Shown here: one piece after another, positions 44,281-57,686 of the stretch | How the letters are laid out: each line of letters starts with the position of its first letter | Position numbering within the stretch: the first letter of the stretch is position 1 | Assembly (NCBI GenBank): GCA_958009055.1 | Contig: OY253662.1 | Span: 486,210 to 550,209, forward strand | Source: Choricystis sp. odSpoLacu1 | Lineage: Eukaryota; Chlorophyta; Trebouxiophyceae | Direction: 5' to 3' | Length of the DNA: 64,000 nucleotides | Made by a program: the position numbers and the translations under genes | The notes under the pieces: generated by a model | The model's input: only the letters and a program-made list of their open reading frames with translations | What the model was told of the DNA's origin: nothing | The model's database searches: none

Positions 44281-45437
44281 ACAACACGACACCCAATTGT
44301 GCATAGATCATGTCGACCTCCCTGTGGCTCACGAAACCGCACACATGCCACTGTGGCACCCCCCCTCTCCCCCTTTTTTCGACCCCTTTTTTTCAAACAC
44401 CATTTCATGTGTTTTACGTGGCACCCACGACCCGCCCGGCTGGTGCAACAACGCCGGCCAACATCGGCGCGCGTTGTGGTCGTCCTGCTGGATGACAAAA
44501 TCGCGCGACTGGATCGGGGGAACAACCACCCCCCTCCCGCCGTCGTCCTCCCTCCCCCCCCCCCCCCCCGCCCCCTTCCGTCCAGCCTTTGCTGGAATGA
44601 AGGGGGCGGGGGGGGGGAGGGGTGGGTGATGGCGACGTACGGCATTTCCCCCCTCCGACCTTTTCTTTCGTTTTAGACCGCACCCTCCCCTCCACCCGCC
44701 CGCCCCCCTTCCCGCACTTCCCACCCTCCCCCATCCACACGAGGAAAGAGAGTTCTGAACTCTTGTTGCCTTGTTTTTTTTCTTCAAGTTTCATCAGTGC
44801 CTGGTGCACCAGCCCTGAAATCACTCGACTCTAGCGCGCCACTGTGGCCACCAAGCGGTGTCTGTGTTTCGAGCGGCCTTTTTTTATCAATTTTGTGTAA
44901 CGCATGCCCGGCTGCTTTGTGTGGCCGCCAACTGTGCCAACATGAGGGTGCGCCCCCGCGTGGTGGGGCAGGTTTTGTGGCGGGCGTCATTCCACAGGTG
45001 ATGGGCGTGTGTTTTCCTATTTCCTTTGTCACGCCCGGGACGTGGCTCTGGGGTTGAGCGGGTCGGCCGCAGAGGCCGCAGAGAGGGACCACCATCAAAA
45101 CAACAGGATTTTGTTGGTGCAAAGAACGTGGTACGGACGCGACGTCTCTCTCTACGGCTCTGCACCCCCACACTCCACCCACTTCCCCCCCCCCCCCCTC
45201 CTGCGCACCCGCGCGCGGCCCTCATCCCACTCTTCCACTGGTCTCGAGTGATACGCACGACTTTGTACCGCCCGCCCTGGCGCGCACACTGGTGGGTGGC
45301 GTTGGTTTGGGGCGGGGCGGGGCAGCAGACGCGCGTGCGTGTGTCTCGCAAGATGGCGACGAATCAGACTGCATCCAACGCGCGGCGCCCCAATCGCGGC
45401 TCGCTCGCACGCGCGGCGTGCGTCCTTGCGCGCCCGC

Positions 45438-45478
45438 TTAGGGTTAGGGTTAGGGTTAGGGTTAGGGTTAGGGTTAGG
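45438..45478 (+). repeat. Interstitial telomeric tract, unit 5 (6 x TTAGGG)
   Basis: Six perfect TTAGGG plus TTAGG. Confidence 0.97.
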
Positions 45479-45597
45479 CTGGGGTGGGGCTGGAGTGGGT
45501 GCGCGTGGGGGTGGGAGAGGAGGGGGCGCGCGGGGGGCTCTCTCTCCGTCGCGCCGAGTGAGAGAGAGCCGTCGAGCACGAGAGAGCGCGGCAGGCG

Positions 45598-45864
45598 GTG
45601 CTGCTCGGCGTCGTGGTGCACCTGGGCAGCATGCTGGGGGGGCATTATGTCGCGTACGTGCGGCGGGATGTCGACGCCAAGAAGAAGAAGAAGAAAAATG
45701 ACGAGGACGAGGGTGGCGACGACTCGCCATCCACCACCACCACCACCCAATGTTACCGGGCGTCCGACTCGCACGTGGCCGCGGTGGGCGAGGCCGAGGT
45801 GCTGGCGTGTGAGGCGTACATTCTGTTGTATGGGCGGGTGGAGGATGAGGTGGAGAGAGGGTGA
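45598..45864 (+). pseudogene. Ubiquitin-specific protease C-terminal fragment, unit 5
   Basis: Same fragment with one substitution near the end (VEDEVERG in place of VEEEVERG), shared with units 1 and 6. Confidence 0.78.
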
Positions 45865-45979
45865 GAGAGAGAGGAGGGGGTTCAGTTTTTCGTTTTGCAC
45901 GGGGGCCTCTGTTATTGCACAGTGGGGAAAAGGTCGATGGCGGGGTCTGTTGTTGTTGGGGGGTGTTAGCGGAAGAAGA

Positions 45980-46696
45980 GGGTTTGGCGAGAAGATCGTG
46001 CTCAGCCTCAACGCGGTCGGCGCCGTGTTCTCTGCGACCGCGACACAACTCACTGTCACACTCTCGACGGCGCCGACGAGCACGGGCGCTCTCACCGCCG
46101 TGGTTACGTAGTCCGGTACCTCCTCTGGTGCGGCAGTGCAGGTGGCCACCATCGTTGCCGCGCCGACTGTGACTCAAAACACTGCCAACATTTTACTCAG
46201 TGCTGTGCTGAATCGTGGCACGGCCGGCAGTGCGTCCTCAGCGACGGCGACGCAGTTGACAGTTACTTTTACGACGGCTCCGACGAGCGCTGGCGCGATG
46301 ACCGCCGTGGACACGTCTTTCGGCGGCGCCAGCGGCTCGACAGTGCAGGTTGCAACGGTAGCGACCCAGTTCAATCAACCGGGCCTTTTAACCATTGAGA
46401 ATGGTGACGCATTCGTGCCAAATTTCGGTGGGAGCTCTGTTTCAATTTGTCAGGTCAGCGGGACGCCGCCGACGCTCAGTGGGTGCTCCTACTCGGGCAG
46501 CGGCTTTTTGCAGCCTGTTGCAATCACTTTGGACGGCTTGGGACATGCGTACATCGTTAATTTCGGCACTCCTGACATCTCGGTGTGTACCGTCACGGGT
46601 TCATCGCCTCCCCCGCTGACCTCCTGCTCAACTTCTGGCAGTGAAGGGTTAGGGTTAGGTTTTGGTAGGAAAGGAGGCGGCAGGCGGATTATGTAA
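45980..46696 (+). pseudogene. Broken IPT/TIG plus NHL-like gene, unit 5
   Basis: Same relic with the same internal TAG; the final stop is TAA instead of TAG, shared with unit 6. Confidence 0.7.
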
Positions 46697-47269
46697 CTAA
46701 CCAAAATTGACAAGTACGCAAAGACGCCAACAATCAAGTTCGCAAAGACGCCAACAATCCTCTCGCCCGCCGTTGGGGAGCGGCTGCAGCCCGGTACCCG
46801 CCCGTCTGATGAATCGTTGGGGTCATACAGAGCTTGTCGGTGGAAGAGGGATGGAGTGAGGGGGAGAGGAGGAGTGCTGCTGGGGGTGTGCGCGACGGCG
46901 AGGTTGAGAGCGAAACCACAGACGCGTCGACGACGACGACGCACTTTTTCGCTGCTTGTTGGTCGCCCGCCCTCTGAAACCACGTTTCTGACACCAAATG
47001 CACACCCACCTGGCAGTCCGCTCCGTGTGGGCGCCGCTGGCGTGGCGTGGGGGTAGGGGGGGGTTGCGCGCGGGCAGAGGAGCCAGTGTTAAAACGTGTC
47101 CGGCACAACGTGACGAAAACGTGTCGAAAACGTGACAAAACGGGACGAAACGGGACGAAACGGGACAAAACATCAACGCAGCGATAGAACAGGACAAAAC
47201 TCACTCTTCACTGCTGCGTTTTTTGTGGCAACTCGTCTCTGGGTTTTCCTTCCCCGCACTCAACACGCC

Positions 47270-47308
47270 ATGCTGCCCTTGCTATTCGTCTCCCTCGTGC
47301 TGGCGCAG
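47270..47308 (+). other. Orphan signal-peptide exon, unit 5
   Basis: Same 13 codons and donor; the G run in the following intron-like sequence is one base shorter than in the other units. Confidence 0.38.
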
Positions 47309-47404
47309 GTGAGCTGGGGCGGGCGTGGTTTTCTGCGTCGAAAGGGGGGGGGGGAGGGCGAGAGCGAGATGAATTTCGTTTTGCGCGCGCGCGCGCCCCG
47401 GGGT

Positions 47405-47979
47405 TCACCGGCACGCCGCCCGTCCCCGGCCCCACACACGCGACACGAGCTGCAGGCAGCGGTTTGTGGGGCTGCCTTCATGCGGAGGTGGCTGCGCGCC
47501 GCGTGGGGCGCGGCGGCGAGTGTCTTTGTTTTTGGCGCTGTTGTGGTGAGGCGACTTCTGCTGCGCGAGCGCGTGGGCGCCGCCAGACGCCACCCACTGG
47601 GGCGGGGAGGTGGGGGAGGCGGCGGAGGAGGGGACGTCGGCGCCGCCCTGTGGAGAGAAGAGGGGAGGGACACAGGGGGGAGGGGGCGGGTGTGTGGGTG
47701 CGACGTCGGCCGCACACCACAACTCCCACCCTTCTCTCTCACCAACCCTCAAACCATCCTCACCTCCATCTCGCACGGCGCCTCGACATCGGGGGCGGGC
47801 GCGGCCTGAGTGAACGGCACCGCCTCACTCACGCCCGCCCGCCGCCGTGGCACGATGTTGCCTGCGCCTCCGGCCGTCGCAGCAGGCTCGACGACGGCAT
47901 CGTCATCCGCGAACGCGGTGTCGCGCTCCCGCTTGCGTGTGGGTGCGGCCGGCGCGGTGCGGCGGCCGCGCAGCGGCAT
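47405..47979 (-). CDS. Hypothetical two-exon minus-strand gene, unit 5
   Basis: Exons 47979-47764 and 47647-47405; predicted protein identical to unit 1. Confidence 0.4.
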
Positions 47980-48241
47980 GGATGTGAGAGCAGAGAAGAG
48001 GGGCGGAAACTAGGGGTGGGCGGGGGGCGCCATTGAGGGTGCGTGTGTGTGTGGAGTGGAGTGGGTGCGCGTGGGGGTGGGAGAGGAGGGGGCGCGCGGG
48101 GGGCTCTCTCTCCGTCGCGCCGAGTGAGAGAGAGCCGTCGAGCGCGAGAGAGCGCGGCAGGCGGTGCTGCGAGAGGAGGCACACCTCGACGCCTCTTTTT
48201 GTTTGCTCCTCACTTTCTCCTCCTTTCCCCGGTTTCGGAAG

Positions 48242-48599
48242 GGCCCAGCCTTGGCGCCAAGCCAGCAGGGGGGGAGGAGGGGGCAGCCCCCCCTGCCCAG
48301 CGCGCCGTCGACCGCGGCGGCGGCGACCGCTGCGGCACGGGCGGTGTCGTCGGCTTTTGTGGTCGGACGTCACCAGGGCTGCTGCCAGGATTTTGGGCGG
48401 GGCCTGGTGTCGGCCACCAGCGACACACACGTGTGTGCAGCAGCAGGGGGGGGCTGCAGGCAAGAGCACTTTGCGCGCAGCGCGTCTTTCGAAAACACTT
48501 AGTTACAGTTACAGTTCGTTACAGTTCTTACAGTTCGTTTTCAAACAAAACACCTTTTGGCGTCCTTTTCCCGCCCTCCACCCCCCAAATCATCCTGCC
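48242..48599 (+). promoter_or_regulatory. Leader/promoter region, unit 6
   Basis: Same elements as in unit 1: palindrome 48250-48261, CACGTG palindrome 48424-48437, TTACAG cluster about 48503-48531. Confidence 0.48.
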
Positions 48600-51500
48600 A
48601 TGAAGCTGTCAGGTACGAACAAAGGGCTGGGCAGGGTCAACGAGAGTCGACGTGAGCGGGGAGGCTGCGGCTTTGCCCGCCAAAGGGGAAGCCGCCCATG
48701 CGACGATGTGGGGCCTGCTCGGCGCCCGACAACACACCCCTTTCCCGTACCTTCACCCTCACAGCGTGCATGTTGATTGCCCTGATGGCGGCGACTGCGT
48801 CTGCGCAGACGGTGAGTCTGAAAATGGTGGGGGTTTGGCTTCCAAAGCGGAGCGCGCGTGAGGAGCGCGCGCGGAGCGCGAAACTCTGCGACACGCAGTG
48901 CGCGGCGTGCAGTCTTGGATTGCATAAAATGCGTTTTGCTACGTCGGTGGGATGTTGCCGCACGCCGCGCCAGCGGCTGAGAGTTTGCACGCAGTATCGC
49001 AAGATGGAGGGGAAACTGCCACCCTGGGGCGCAACAAAGGAAGCTGCCTTTTTTGCGTGTGTTCAAAAACCACGCCCCCCCTTCCCTCTCTCTGCAGGCC
49101 GCCACGCTGGACGCAACCATCGCCAACAAGACGGCCGACGTGCTGGCTGCGGTCAACGCTGCAGAGAAAGCGGTGGTGTTCGCGTCGTTGAGCGCCAAGC
49201 CTGACATCACTGTCGTGGCGGCGACGCTGGCGGCGTCCAACAATTTAGCCTCCGGCTCCGCCTTGACGGTGGTTCAACCGTCACCCGCCACGCCGACCGT
49301 GCCATCAGGCACCCTGCAGTGCCTGGTGAACGCGGACGGCGTGGTGGTTGGGCTGGTGGGCAGCAACGGTAAGGGGAACGAGGGGTGGAGAGGGGGCAGT
49401 GTGTGTTTTGTTTCTTTTCAACCCCGACCCTCCACTCCCACCCCAAACCCCTCCCACCCACAGGCAACTACGCGTGCTCCACCACTGCCGACACGTCCGT
49501 GCCCATTCCCATTGGCGACGGCTACATCAGCGGCTTGAAAGTGGCGGTCGCCAAGGTCGGGCCGCCGTATGTCGGCAAGCTTGTCGTCAGTGTCACGCCT
49601 CGCGGCGGCGGCTGGCCCGCCACCTACACGTGCGGTTCGGGGGGCGGCTTGCCTGTGACTCTGTTGTCGCCCTTGCAAGCGTTGTTGCTCTATGACTCGC
49701 GGGTTGGGTGCGTGGGCGCGCCGGCGTCTGGCGGTGGCCGCCGCCGCCTGGCGTCATCTGCCACCGCGTTGAACGTGTCCAGCCTGCTGTTGGAGGTGGC
49801 CTTGCGTCCAGTGGCGGCTGACGCTCCTGTACCGACTCTTCTGCTGAACGGCGTGCCAGTGGCCGGGGAGGTGCCGACGCCGACGCCGTCCTCGCCCACC
49901 GTCACACCAAGCACAGCCAGCCGCGCCATCAACTCGGCAGCAGCACTGATCATCACAGGCTCTGGATTTGACGCCGCGGCAGCTGGCAACGCGGTCACAC
50001 TCAGCCTTGATGCAGTCGGCAATGTGACGTCGGCGACGTCCAACCGACTCGACGTCACGCTGACGACGGCTCCCACGAGCGTTGGCTCGCTGACCGCCAT
50101 CGTGACATCGTTTGGTGTGTCCAGCGGGCCGGCTGTGCAGGTAGCGACCGTCGTGGCCCCACCAACCGTCGTTGTCAACACGTCCAGCCGTGCCCTAGAC
50201 GCGCCGACACTCGTCATCGCCGGCACCGGTTTCGACGCGTCGACGCCGTCGGCCAACGTGGTGGCCTTGAGCAGCGGCAACGGCACGGTGACGGGCGCGA
50301 CGCCTACTTCTCTGACCGTCGCGTTTTCCTCGCCGCCGAGCCTTGGCAATCTCACGGCTGTGGTGACGTCGTTCGGCGGGGCCAGCGGCGCGGCTGTGCA
50401 GGTGGCCACCGTGGTGGCCGCACCGACCGTCGTTGTCAACACGTCCAGCCGTGCCCAAGACGCGCCGACACTCGTCATCGCCGGCACCGGTTTCGACGCG
50501 TCGACGCCGTCGGCCAACGTGGTGGCCTTGAGCAGCGGCAACGGCACGGTGACGGGCGCGACGCCTACTTCTCTGACCGTCGCGTTTTCCTCGCCGCCGA
50601 GCCTCGGCAATCTCACGGCTGTGGTGACGTCGTTCGGCGGGGCCAGCGTCGCCCCTGTGCAGGTGGCCACCGTGGTGGCCGCACCGACCGTCGTTGTCAA
50701 CACGTCCAGCCGTGCCCAAGACGCGCCGACACTCGTCATCGCCGGCACCGGTTTCGACGCGTCGACGCCGTCGGCCAACGTGGTGGCCTTGAGCGGCGGC
50801 AACGGCACGGTGACCGGCGCGACGCCTACTTCTCTGACCGTCGCGTTTTCCTCGCCGCCGAGCCTTGGCGATCTCACGGCTGTGGTGACGTCGTTCGGCG
50901 GGGCCAGCGGCGCGGCTGTGCAGGTGGCCACCGTCGTGGCCCCACCGACCGTCGTTGTCAACACGTCCAGCCGTGCCCTAGACGCGCCGACACTCGTCAT
51001 CGCCGGCACCGGTTTCGACGCGTCGACGCCGTCGGCCAACGTGGTGGCCTTGAGCAGCGGCAACGGCACGGTGACCGGCGCGACGCCTACTTCTCTGACC
51101 GTCGCGTTTTCCTCGCCGCCGAGCCTCGGCAATCTCACGGCTGTGGTGACGTCGTTCGGCGGGGCCAGCGGCGCGGCTGTGCAGGTGGCCACCGTGGTGG
51201 CCGCACCGACCGTCGTTGTCAACACGTCCAACCTGGCCCAAGACGCGCCGACACTCGTCATCGCCGGCACCGGTTTCGACGCGTCGACGCCGTCGGCCAA
51301 CGTGGTGGCTTTGAGCAGCGGCAACGGCACGGTGACGGGCGCGACGCCTACTTCTCTGACCGTCGCGTTTTCCTCGCCGCCGAGCCTCGGCAATCTCACG
51401 GCTGTGGTGACGTCGTTCGGCGGGGCCAGCGTCGCCCCTGTGCAGGTGGCCACCGTGGTGGCCGCACCGACCGTCGTTGTCAACACGTCCAGCCGTGCCC

Positions 51501-53437
51501 AAGACGCGCCGACACTCGTCATCGCCGGCACCGGTTTCGACGCGTCGACGCCGTCGGCCAACGTGGTGGCCTTGAGCGGCGGCAACGGCACGGTGACCGG
51601 CGCGACGCCTACTTCTCTGACCGTCGCGTTTTCCTCGCCGCCGAGCCTTGGCGATCTCACGGCTGTGGTGACGTCGTTCGGCGGGGCCAGCGGCGCGGCT
51701 GTGCAGGTGGCCACCGTCGTGGCCCCACCGACCGTCGTTGTCAACACGTCCAGCCGTGCCCTAGACGCGCCGACACTCGTCATCGCCGGCACCGGTTTCG
51801 ACGCGTCGACGCCGTCGGCCAACGTGGTGGCCTTGAGCAGCGGCAACGGCACGGTGACCGGCGCGACGCCTACTTCTCTGACCGTCGCGTTTTCCTCGCC
51901 GCCGAGCCTCGGCAATCTCACGGCTGTGGTGACGTCGTTTGGCGGGGCCAGCGGCGCGGCTGTGCAGGTGGCCACCGTGGTGGCCGCACCGACCGTCGTT
52001 GTCAACACGTCCAACCTGGCCCAAGACGCGCCGACACTCGTCATCGCCGGCACCGGTTTCGACGCGTCGACGCCGTCGGCCAACGTGGTGGCTTTGAGCA
52101 GCGGCAACGGCACGGTGACGGGCGCGACGCCTACTTCTCTGACCGTCGCGTTTTCCTCGCCGCCGAGCCTTGGCGATCTCACGGCTGTCGTGACGTCGTT
52201 CGGCGGGGCCAGCGACGCGGCTGTGCAGGTGGCCATCGTCGTGGCCGCACCGACCGTCGTTGTCAACACGTCCAGCCTGGCCCAAGACGCGCCGACACTG
52301 GTCATCGCCGGCACCGGTTTCGACGCGTCGACGCCGTCGGCCAACGTGGTGGCTTTGAGCAGCGGCAACGGCACGGTGACGGGCGCGACGCCTACTTCTC
52401 TGACCGTCGCGTTTTCCTCGCCGCCGAGCCTTGGCGATCTCACGGCTGTTGTGACGTCGTTTGGCGGGGCCAGCGGCACGGCTGTGCAGGTGGCCACCGT
52501 CGTGGCCCCACCCCCGAAGCTGGCTGCTGTGATTTTTGGCGGCGGCATCTACACGAGTTCCAACTTTGGCGGGACGTGGACTCCGTCGACCTCTGGTCTA
52601 CCTGCGTCGGCTTACTGGGGATCGATCACGTCGTCGTCGGACGGCACGAAGCTGGCTGCTGTGGTTTATGGCGGCGGCATCTACACGAGTTCCAACTCTG
52701 GCGGGACGTGGACTCCGGCGACCTCTGGTCTACCTGCGTCGGGTCTCTGGTATTCGATCACGTCGTCGTCGGACGGCACGAAGCTGGCTGCTGTGGTTAT
52801 AGGCGGCGGCATCTACACGAGTTCCAACTCTGGCGGGACGTGGACTCCGGCGACCTCTGGTCTACCTGCGTCGGCTTACTGGGTATCGATCACGTCGTCG
52901 TCGGACGGCACGAAGCTGGCTGCTGTGGTTAATGGCGGCGGCATCTACACGAGTTCCAACTCTGGCGGGACGTGGACTCCGGCGACCTCTGGTCTACCTG
53001 CGTCGGCTTACTGGGGATCGATCACGTCGTCGCCGGACGGCACGAAGCTGGCTGCTGTGGTTGCTGGCGGCGGCATCTACACGAGTTCCAACTCTGGCGG
53101 GACGTGGACTCCGGCGACCTCTGGTCTACCTGCGTCGGCTTACTGGGGATCGATCACGTCGTCGTCGGACGGCACGAAGCTGGCTGCTGTGGTTAATGGC
53201 GGCGGCATCTACACGAGTTCCAACTCTGGCGGGACGTGGACTCTGGCGACCTCTGGTCTGCCTGGGTCGGCCAGCTGGCGTTCGATCACGTCGTCGCCGG
53301 ACGGCACGAAGCTGGCTGCTGTGATTTTTGGCGGCGGCATCTACACGAGTTCCAACTCTGGCGGGACGTGGACTCAGTCGACCTCTGGTCTGCCGAGTGA
53401 CAAGCTCGATTGGATTTCGATCACGTTGTCAGCGTGA
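48600..53437 (+). CDS. Secreted IPT/TIG-repeat plus Asp-box repeat protein, unit 6 (spliced)
   Basis: Exons 48600-48612, 48765-48811, 49098-49368 and 49464-53437 predict 1434 residues. There are nine 87-residue repeats (345-1127). Repeats 2-4 reappear as a similar trio at 5-7, which points to a block duplication. The seven Asp-box repeats encode the same residues as in unit 7. Signal peptide, introns and shared early stop are as in the other copies. Confidence 0.8.
50165..52513 (+). repeat. 261-bp coding repeat array, 9 copies
   Basis: Nine copies; relative to unit 7 it has exactly three more. Confidence 0.95.
52517..53434 (+). repeat. Seven Asp-box coding repeats, unit 6
   Basis: Seven repeats; the variable codon reads F, Y, I, N, A, N, F. 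Confidence 0.85.
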
Positions 53438-53438
53438 C

Positions 53439-53726
53439 ACGAGTTCCAACTCTGGCGGGACGTGGACTCCGGCGACCTCTGGTCTACCTGCGTCGGCTTA
53501 CTGGGGATCGATCACGTCGTCGTCGGACGGCACGAAGCTGGCTGCTGTGATTTTTGGCGGCGGCATCTACACGAGTTCCGACTCTGGCGGGACGTGGACT
53601 CCGTATGTGCTGGCGTACAAGTCGTCTGTGTGAGGCAACATGACCGCGGCGGGCACCGTTAACGAGTACTTGTTTGCCGCCATGTCGGGCGTGAGGTACA
53701 CGTTCAGCATGAACAACACCTGCTAA
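53439..53726 (+). pseudogene. Out-of-frame C-terminal remnant, unit 6
   Basis: Same sequence and same two stops as in unit 1. Confidence 0.62.
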
Positions 53727-54881
53727 ACAACACGACACCCAATTGTGCATAGATCATGTCGACCTCCCTGTGGCTCACGAAACCGCACACATGCCACTGT
53801 GGCACCCCCCCTCTCCCCCTTTTTTCGACCCCTTTTTTTCAAACACCATTTCATGTGTTTTACGTGGCACCCACGACCCGCCCGGCTGGTGCAACAACGC
53901 CGGCCAACATCGGCGCGCGTTGTGGTCGTCCTGCTGGATGACAAAATCGCGCTACTGGATCGGGGGAACAACCACCCCCCTCCCGCCGTCGTCCTCCCTC
54001 CCCCCCCCCCCCCCCGCCCCCTTCCGTCCAGCCTTTGCTGGAATGAAGGGGGCGGGGGGGGGAGGGGTGGGTGATGGCGACGTACGGCATTTCCCCCCTC
54101 CGACCTTTTCTTTCGTTTTAGACCGCACCCTCCCCTCCACCCGCCCGCCCCCCTTCCCGCACTTCCCACCCTCCCCCATCCACACGAGGAAAGAGAGTTC
54201 TGAACTCTTGTTGCCTTGTTTTTTTTCTTCAAGTTTCATCAGTGCCTGGTGCACCAGCCCTGAAATCACTCGACTCTAGCGCGCCACTGTGGCCACCAAG
54301 CGGTGTCTGTGTTTCGAGCGGCCTTTTTTTATCAATTTTGTGTAACGCATGCCCGGCTGCTTTGTGTGGCCGCCAACTGTGCCAACATGAGGGTGCGCCC
54401 CCGCGTGGTGGGGCAGGTTTTGTGGCGGGCGTCATTCCACAGGTGATGGGCGTGTGTTTTCCTATTTCCTTTGTCACGCCCGGGACGTGGCTCTGGGGTT
54501 GAGCGGGTCGGCCGCAGAGGCCGCAGAGAGGGACCACCATCAAAACAACAGGATTTTGTTGGTGCAAAGAACGTGGTACGGACGCGACGTCTCTCTCTAC
54601 GGCTCTGCACCCCCACACTCCACCCACTTCCCCCCCCCCCCCTCCTGCGCACCCGCGCGCGGCCCTCATCCCACTCTTCCACTGGTCTCGAGTGATACGC
54701 ACGACTTTGTACCGCCCGCCCTGGCGCGCACACTGGTGGGTGGCGTTGGTTTGGGGCGGGGCGGGGCAGCAGACGCGCGTGCGTGTGTCTCGCAAGATGG
54801 CGACGAATCAGACTGCATCCAACGCGCGGCGCCCCAATCGCGGCTCGCTCGCACGCGCGGCGTGCGTCCTTGCGCGCCCGC

Positions 54882-54922
54882 TTAGGGTTAGGGTTAGGGT
54901 TAGGGTTAGGGTTAGGGTTAGG
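54882..54922 (+). repeat. Interstitial telomeric tract, unit 6 (6 x TTAGGG)
   Basis: Six perfect TTAGGG plus TTAGG. Confidence 0.97.
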
Positions 54923-55041
54923 CTGGGGTGGGGCTGGAGTGGGTGCGCGTGGGGGTGGGAGAGGAGGGGGCGCGCGGGGGGCTCTCTCTCCGTCGCGCCG
55001 AGTGAGAGAGAGCCGTCGAGCACGAGAGAGCGCGGCAGGCG

Positions 55042-55308
55042 GTGCTGCTCGGCGTCGTGGTGCACCTGGGCAGCATGCTGGGGGGGCATTATGTCGCGTA
55101 CGTGCGGCGGGATGTCGACGCCAAGAAGAAGAAGAAGAAAAATGACGAGGACGAGGGTGGCGACGACTCGCCATCCACCACCACCACCACCCAATGTTAC
55201 CGGGCGTCCGACTCGCACGTGGCCGCGGTGGGCGAGGCCGAGGTGCTGGCGTGTGAGGCGTACATTCTGTTGTATGGGCGGGTGGAGGATGAGGTGGAGA
55301 GAGGGTGA
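55042..55308 (+). pseudogene. Ubiquitin-specific protease C-terminal fragment, unit 6
   Basis: Same fragment, VEDEVERG version. Confidence 0.78.
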
Positions 55309-55423
55309 GAGAGAGAGGAGGGGGTTCAGTTTTTCGTTTTGCACGGGGGCCTCTGTTATTGCACAGTGGGGAAAAGGTCGATGGCGGGGTCTGTTGTTGT
55401 TGGGGGGTGTTAGCGGAAGAAGA

Positions 55424-56140
55424 GGGTTTGGCGAGAAGATCGTGCTCAGCCTCAACGCGGTCGGCGCCGTGTTCTCTGCGACCGCGACACAACTCACTGT
55501 CACACTCTCGACGGCGCCGACGAGCACGGGCGCTCTCACCGCCGTGGTTACGTAGTCCGGTACCTCCTCTGGTGCGGCAGTGCAGGTGGCCACCATCGTT
55601 GCCGCGCCGACTGTGACTCAAAACACTGCCAACATTTTACTCAGTGCTGTGCTGAATCGTGGCACGGCCGGCAGTGCGTCCTCAGCGACGGCGACGCAGT
55701 TGACAGTTACTTTTACGACGGCTCCGACGAGCGCTGGCGCGATGACCGCCGTGGACACGTCTTTCGGCGGCGCCAGCGGCTCGACAGTGCAGGTTGCAAC
55801 GGTAGCGACCCAGTTCAATCAACCGGGCCTTTTAACCATTGAGAATGGTGACGCATTCGTGCCAAATTTCGGTGGGAGCTCTGTTTCAATTTGTCAGGTC
55901 AGCGGGACGCCGCCGACGCTCAGTGGGTGCTCCTACTCGGGCAGCGGCTTTTTGCAGCCTGTTGCAATCACTTTGGACGGCTTGGGACATGCGTACATCG
56001 TTAATTTCGGCACTCCTGACATCTCGGTGTGTACCGTCACGGGTTCATCGCCTCCCCCGCTGACCTCCTGCTCAACTTCTGGCAGTGAAGGGTTAGGGTT
56101 AGGTTTTGGTAGGAAAGGAGGCGGCAGGCGGATTATGTAA
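55424..56140 (+). pseudogene. Broken IPT/TIG plus NHL-like gene, unit 6
   Basis: Same relic with the same internal TAG and a final TAA. Confidence 0.7.
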
Positions 56141-56713
56141 CTAACCAAAATTGACAAGTACGCAAAGACGCCAACAATCAAGTTCGCAAAGACGCCAACA
56201 ATCCTCTCGCCCGCCGTTGGGGAGCGGCTGCAGCCCGGTACCCGCCCGTCTGATGAATCGTTGGGGTCATACAGAGCTTGTCGGTGGAAGAGGGATGGAG
56301 TGAGGGGGAGAGGAGGAGTGCTGCTGGGGGTGTGCGCGACGGCGAGGTTGAGAGCGAAACCACAGACGCGTCGACGACGACGACGCACTTTTTCGCTGCT
56401 TGTTGGTCGCCCGCCCTCTGAAACCACGTTTCTGACACCAAATGCACACCCACCTGGCAGTCCGCTCCGTGTGGGCGCCGCTGGCGTGGCGTGGGGGTAG
56501 GGGGGGGTTGCGCGCGGGCAGAGGAGCCAGTGTTAAAACGTGTCCGGCACAACGTGACGAAAACGTGTCGAAAACGTGACAAAACGGGACGAAACGGGAC
56601 GAAACGGGACAAAACATCAACGCAGCGATAGAACAGGACAAAACTCACTCTTCACTGCTGCGTTTTTTGTGGCAACTCGTCTCTGGGTTTTCCTTCCCCG
56701 CACTCAACACGCC

Positions 56714-56752
56714 ATGCTGCCCTTGCTATTCGTCTCCCTCGTGCTGGCGCAG
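56714..56752 (+). other. Orphan signal-peptide exon, unit 6
   Basis: Same 13 codons and GTGAGC donor as in unit 1. Confidence 0.38.
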
Positions 56753-56849
56753 GTGAGCTGGGGCGGGCGTGGTTTTCTGCGTCGAAAGGGGGGGGGGGGA
56801 GGGCGAGAGCGAGATGAATTTCGTTTTGCGCGCGCGCGCGCCCCGGGGT

Positions 56850-57424
56850 TCACCGGCACGCCGCCCGTCCCCGGCCCCACACACGCGACACGAGCTGCAG
56901 GCAGCGGTTTGTGGGGCTGCCTTCATGCGGAGGTGGCTGCGCGCCGCGTGGGGCGCGGCGGCGAGTGTCTTTGTTTTTGGCGCTGTTGTGGTGAGGCGAC
57001 TTCTGCTGCGCGAGCGCGTGGGCGCCGCCAGACGCCACCCACTGGGGCGGGGAGGTGGGGGAGGCGGCGGAGGAGGGGACGTCGGCGCCGCCCTGTGGAG
57101 AGAAGAGGGGAGGGACACAGGGGGGAGGGGGCGGGTGTGTGGGTGCGACGTCGGCCGCACACCACAACTCCCACCCTTCTCTCTCACCAACCCTCAAACC
57201 ATCCTCACCTCCATCTCGCACGGCGCCTCGACATCGGGGGCGGGCGCGGCCTGAGTGAACGGCACCGCCTCACTCACGCCCGCCCGCCGCCGTGGCACGA
57301 TGTTGCCTGCGCCTCCGGCCGTCGCAGCAGGCTCGACGACGGCATCGTCATCCGCGAACGCGGTGTCGCGCTCCCGCTTGCGTGTGGGTGCGGCCGGCGC
57401 GGTGCGGCGGCCGCGCAGCGGCAT
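56850..57424 (-). CDS. Hypothetical two-exon minus-strand gene, unit 6
   Basis: Exons 57424-57209 and 57092-56850; predicted protein identical to unit 1. Unit 7 has no copy. Confidence 0.4.
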
Positions 57425-57686
57425 GGATGTGAGAGCAGAGAAGAGGGGCGGAAACTAGGGGTGGGCGGGGGGCGCCATTGAGGGTGCGTGTGTGTGTGGA
57501 GTGGAGTGGGTGCGCGTGGGGGTGGGAGAGGAGGGGGCGCGCGGGGGGCTCTCTCTCCGTCGCGCCGAGTGAGAGAGAGCCGTCGAGCGCGAGAGAGCGC
57601 GGCAGGCGGTGCTGCGAGAGGAGGCACACCTCGACGCCTCTTTTTGTTTGCTCCTCACTTTCTCCTCCTTTCCCCGGTTTCGGAAG

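Larger units (their letters stand above)
36966..48241 (+). repeat. Array unit 5 (longest)
   Basis: Blocks: leader 36966-37323; gene 37324-43991; tail 43993-44280; spacer 44281-45437; interstitial telomere 45438-45478; relic block to 48056; 114-bp repeat copy 48057-48170. It has sixteen 261-bp repeats, with an unequal-crossover footprint near 40686-40720. Confidence 0.95.
48242..57686 (+). repeat. Array unit 6
   Basis: Blocks: leader 48242-48599; gene 48600-53437; tail 53439-53726; spacer 53727-54881; interstitial telomere 54882-54922; relic block to 57501; 114-bp repeat copy 57502-57615. It has nine 261-bp repeats. Its Asp-box region encodes the same protein as that of unit 7. Confidence 0.95.
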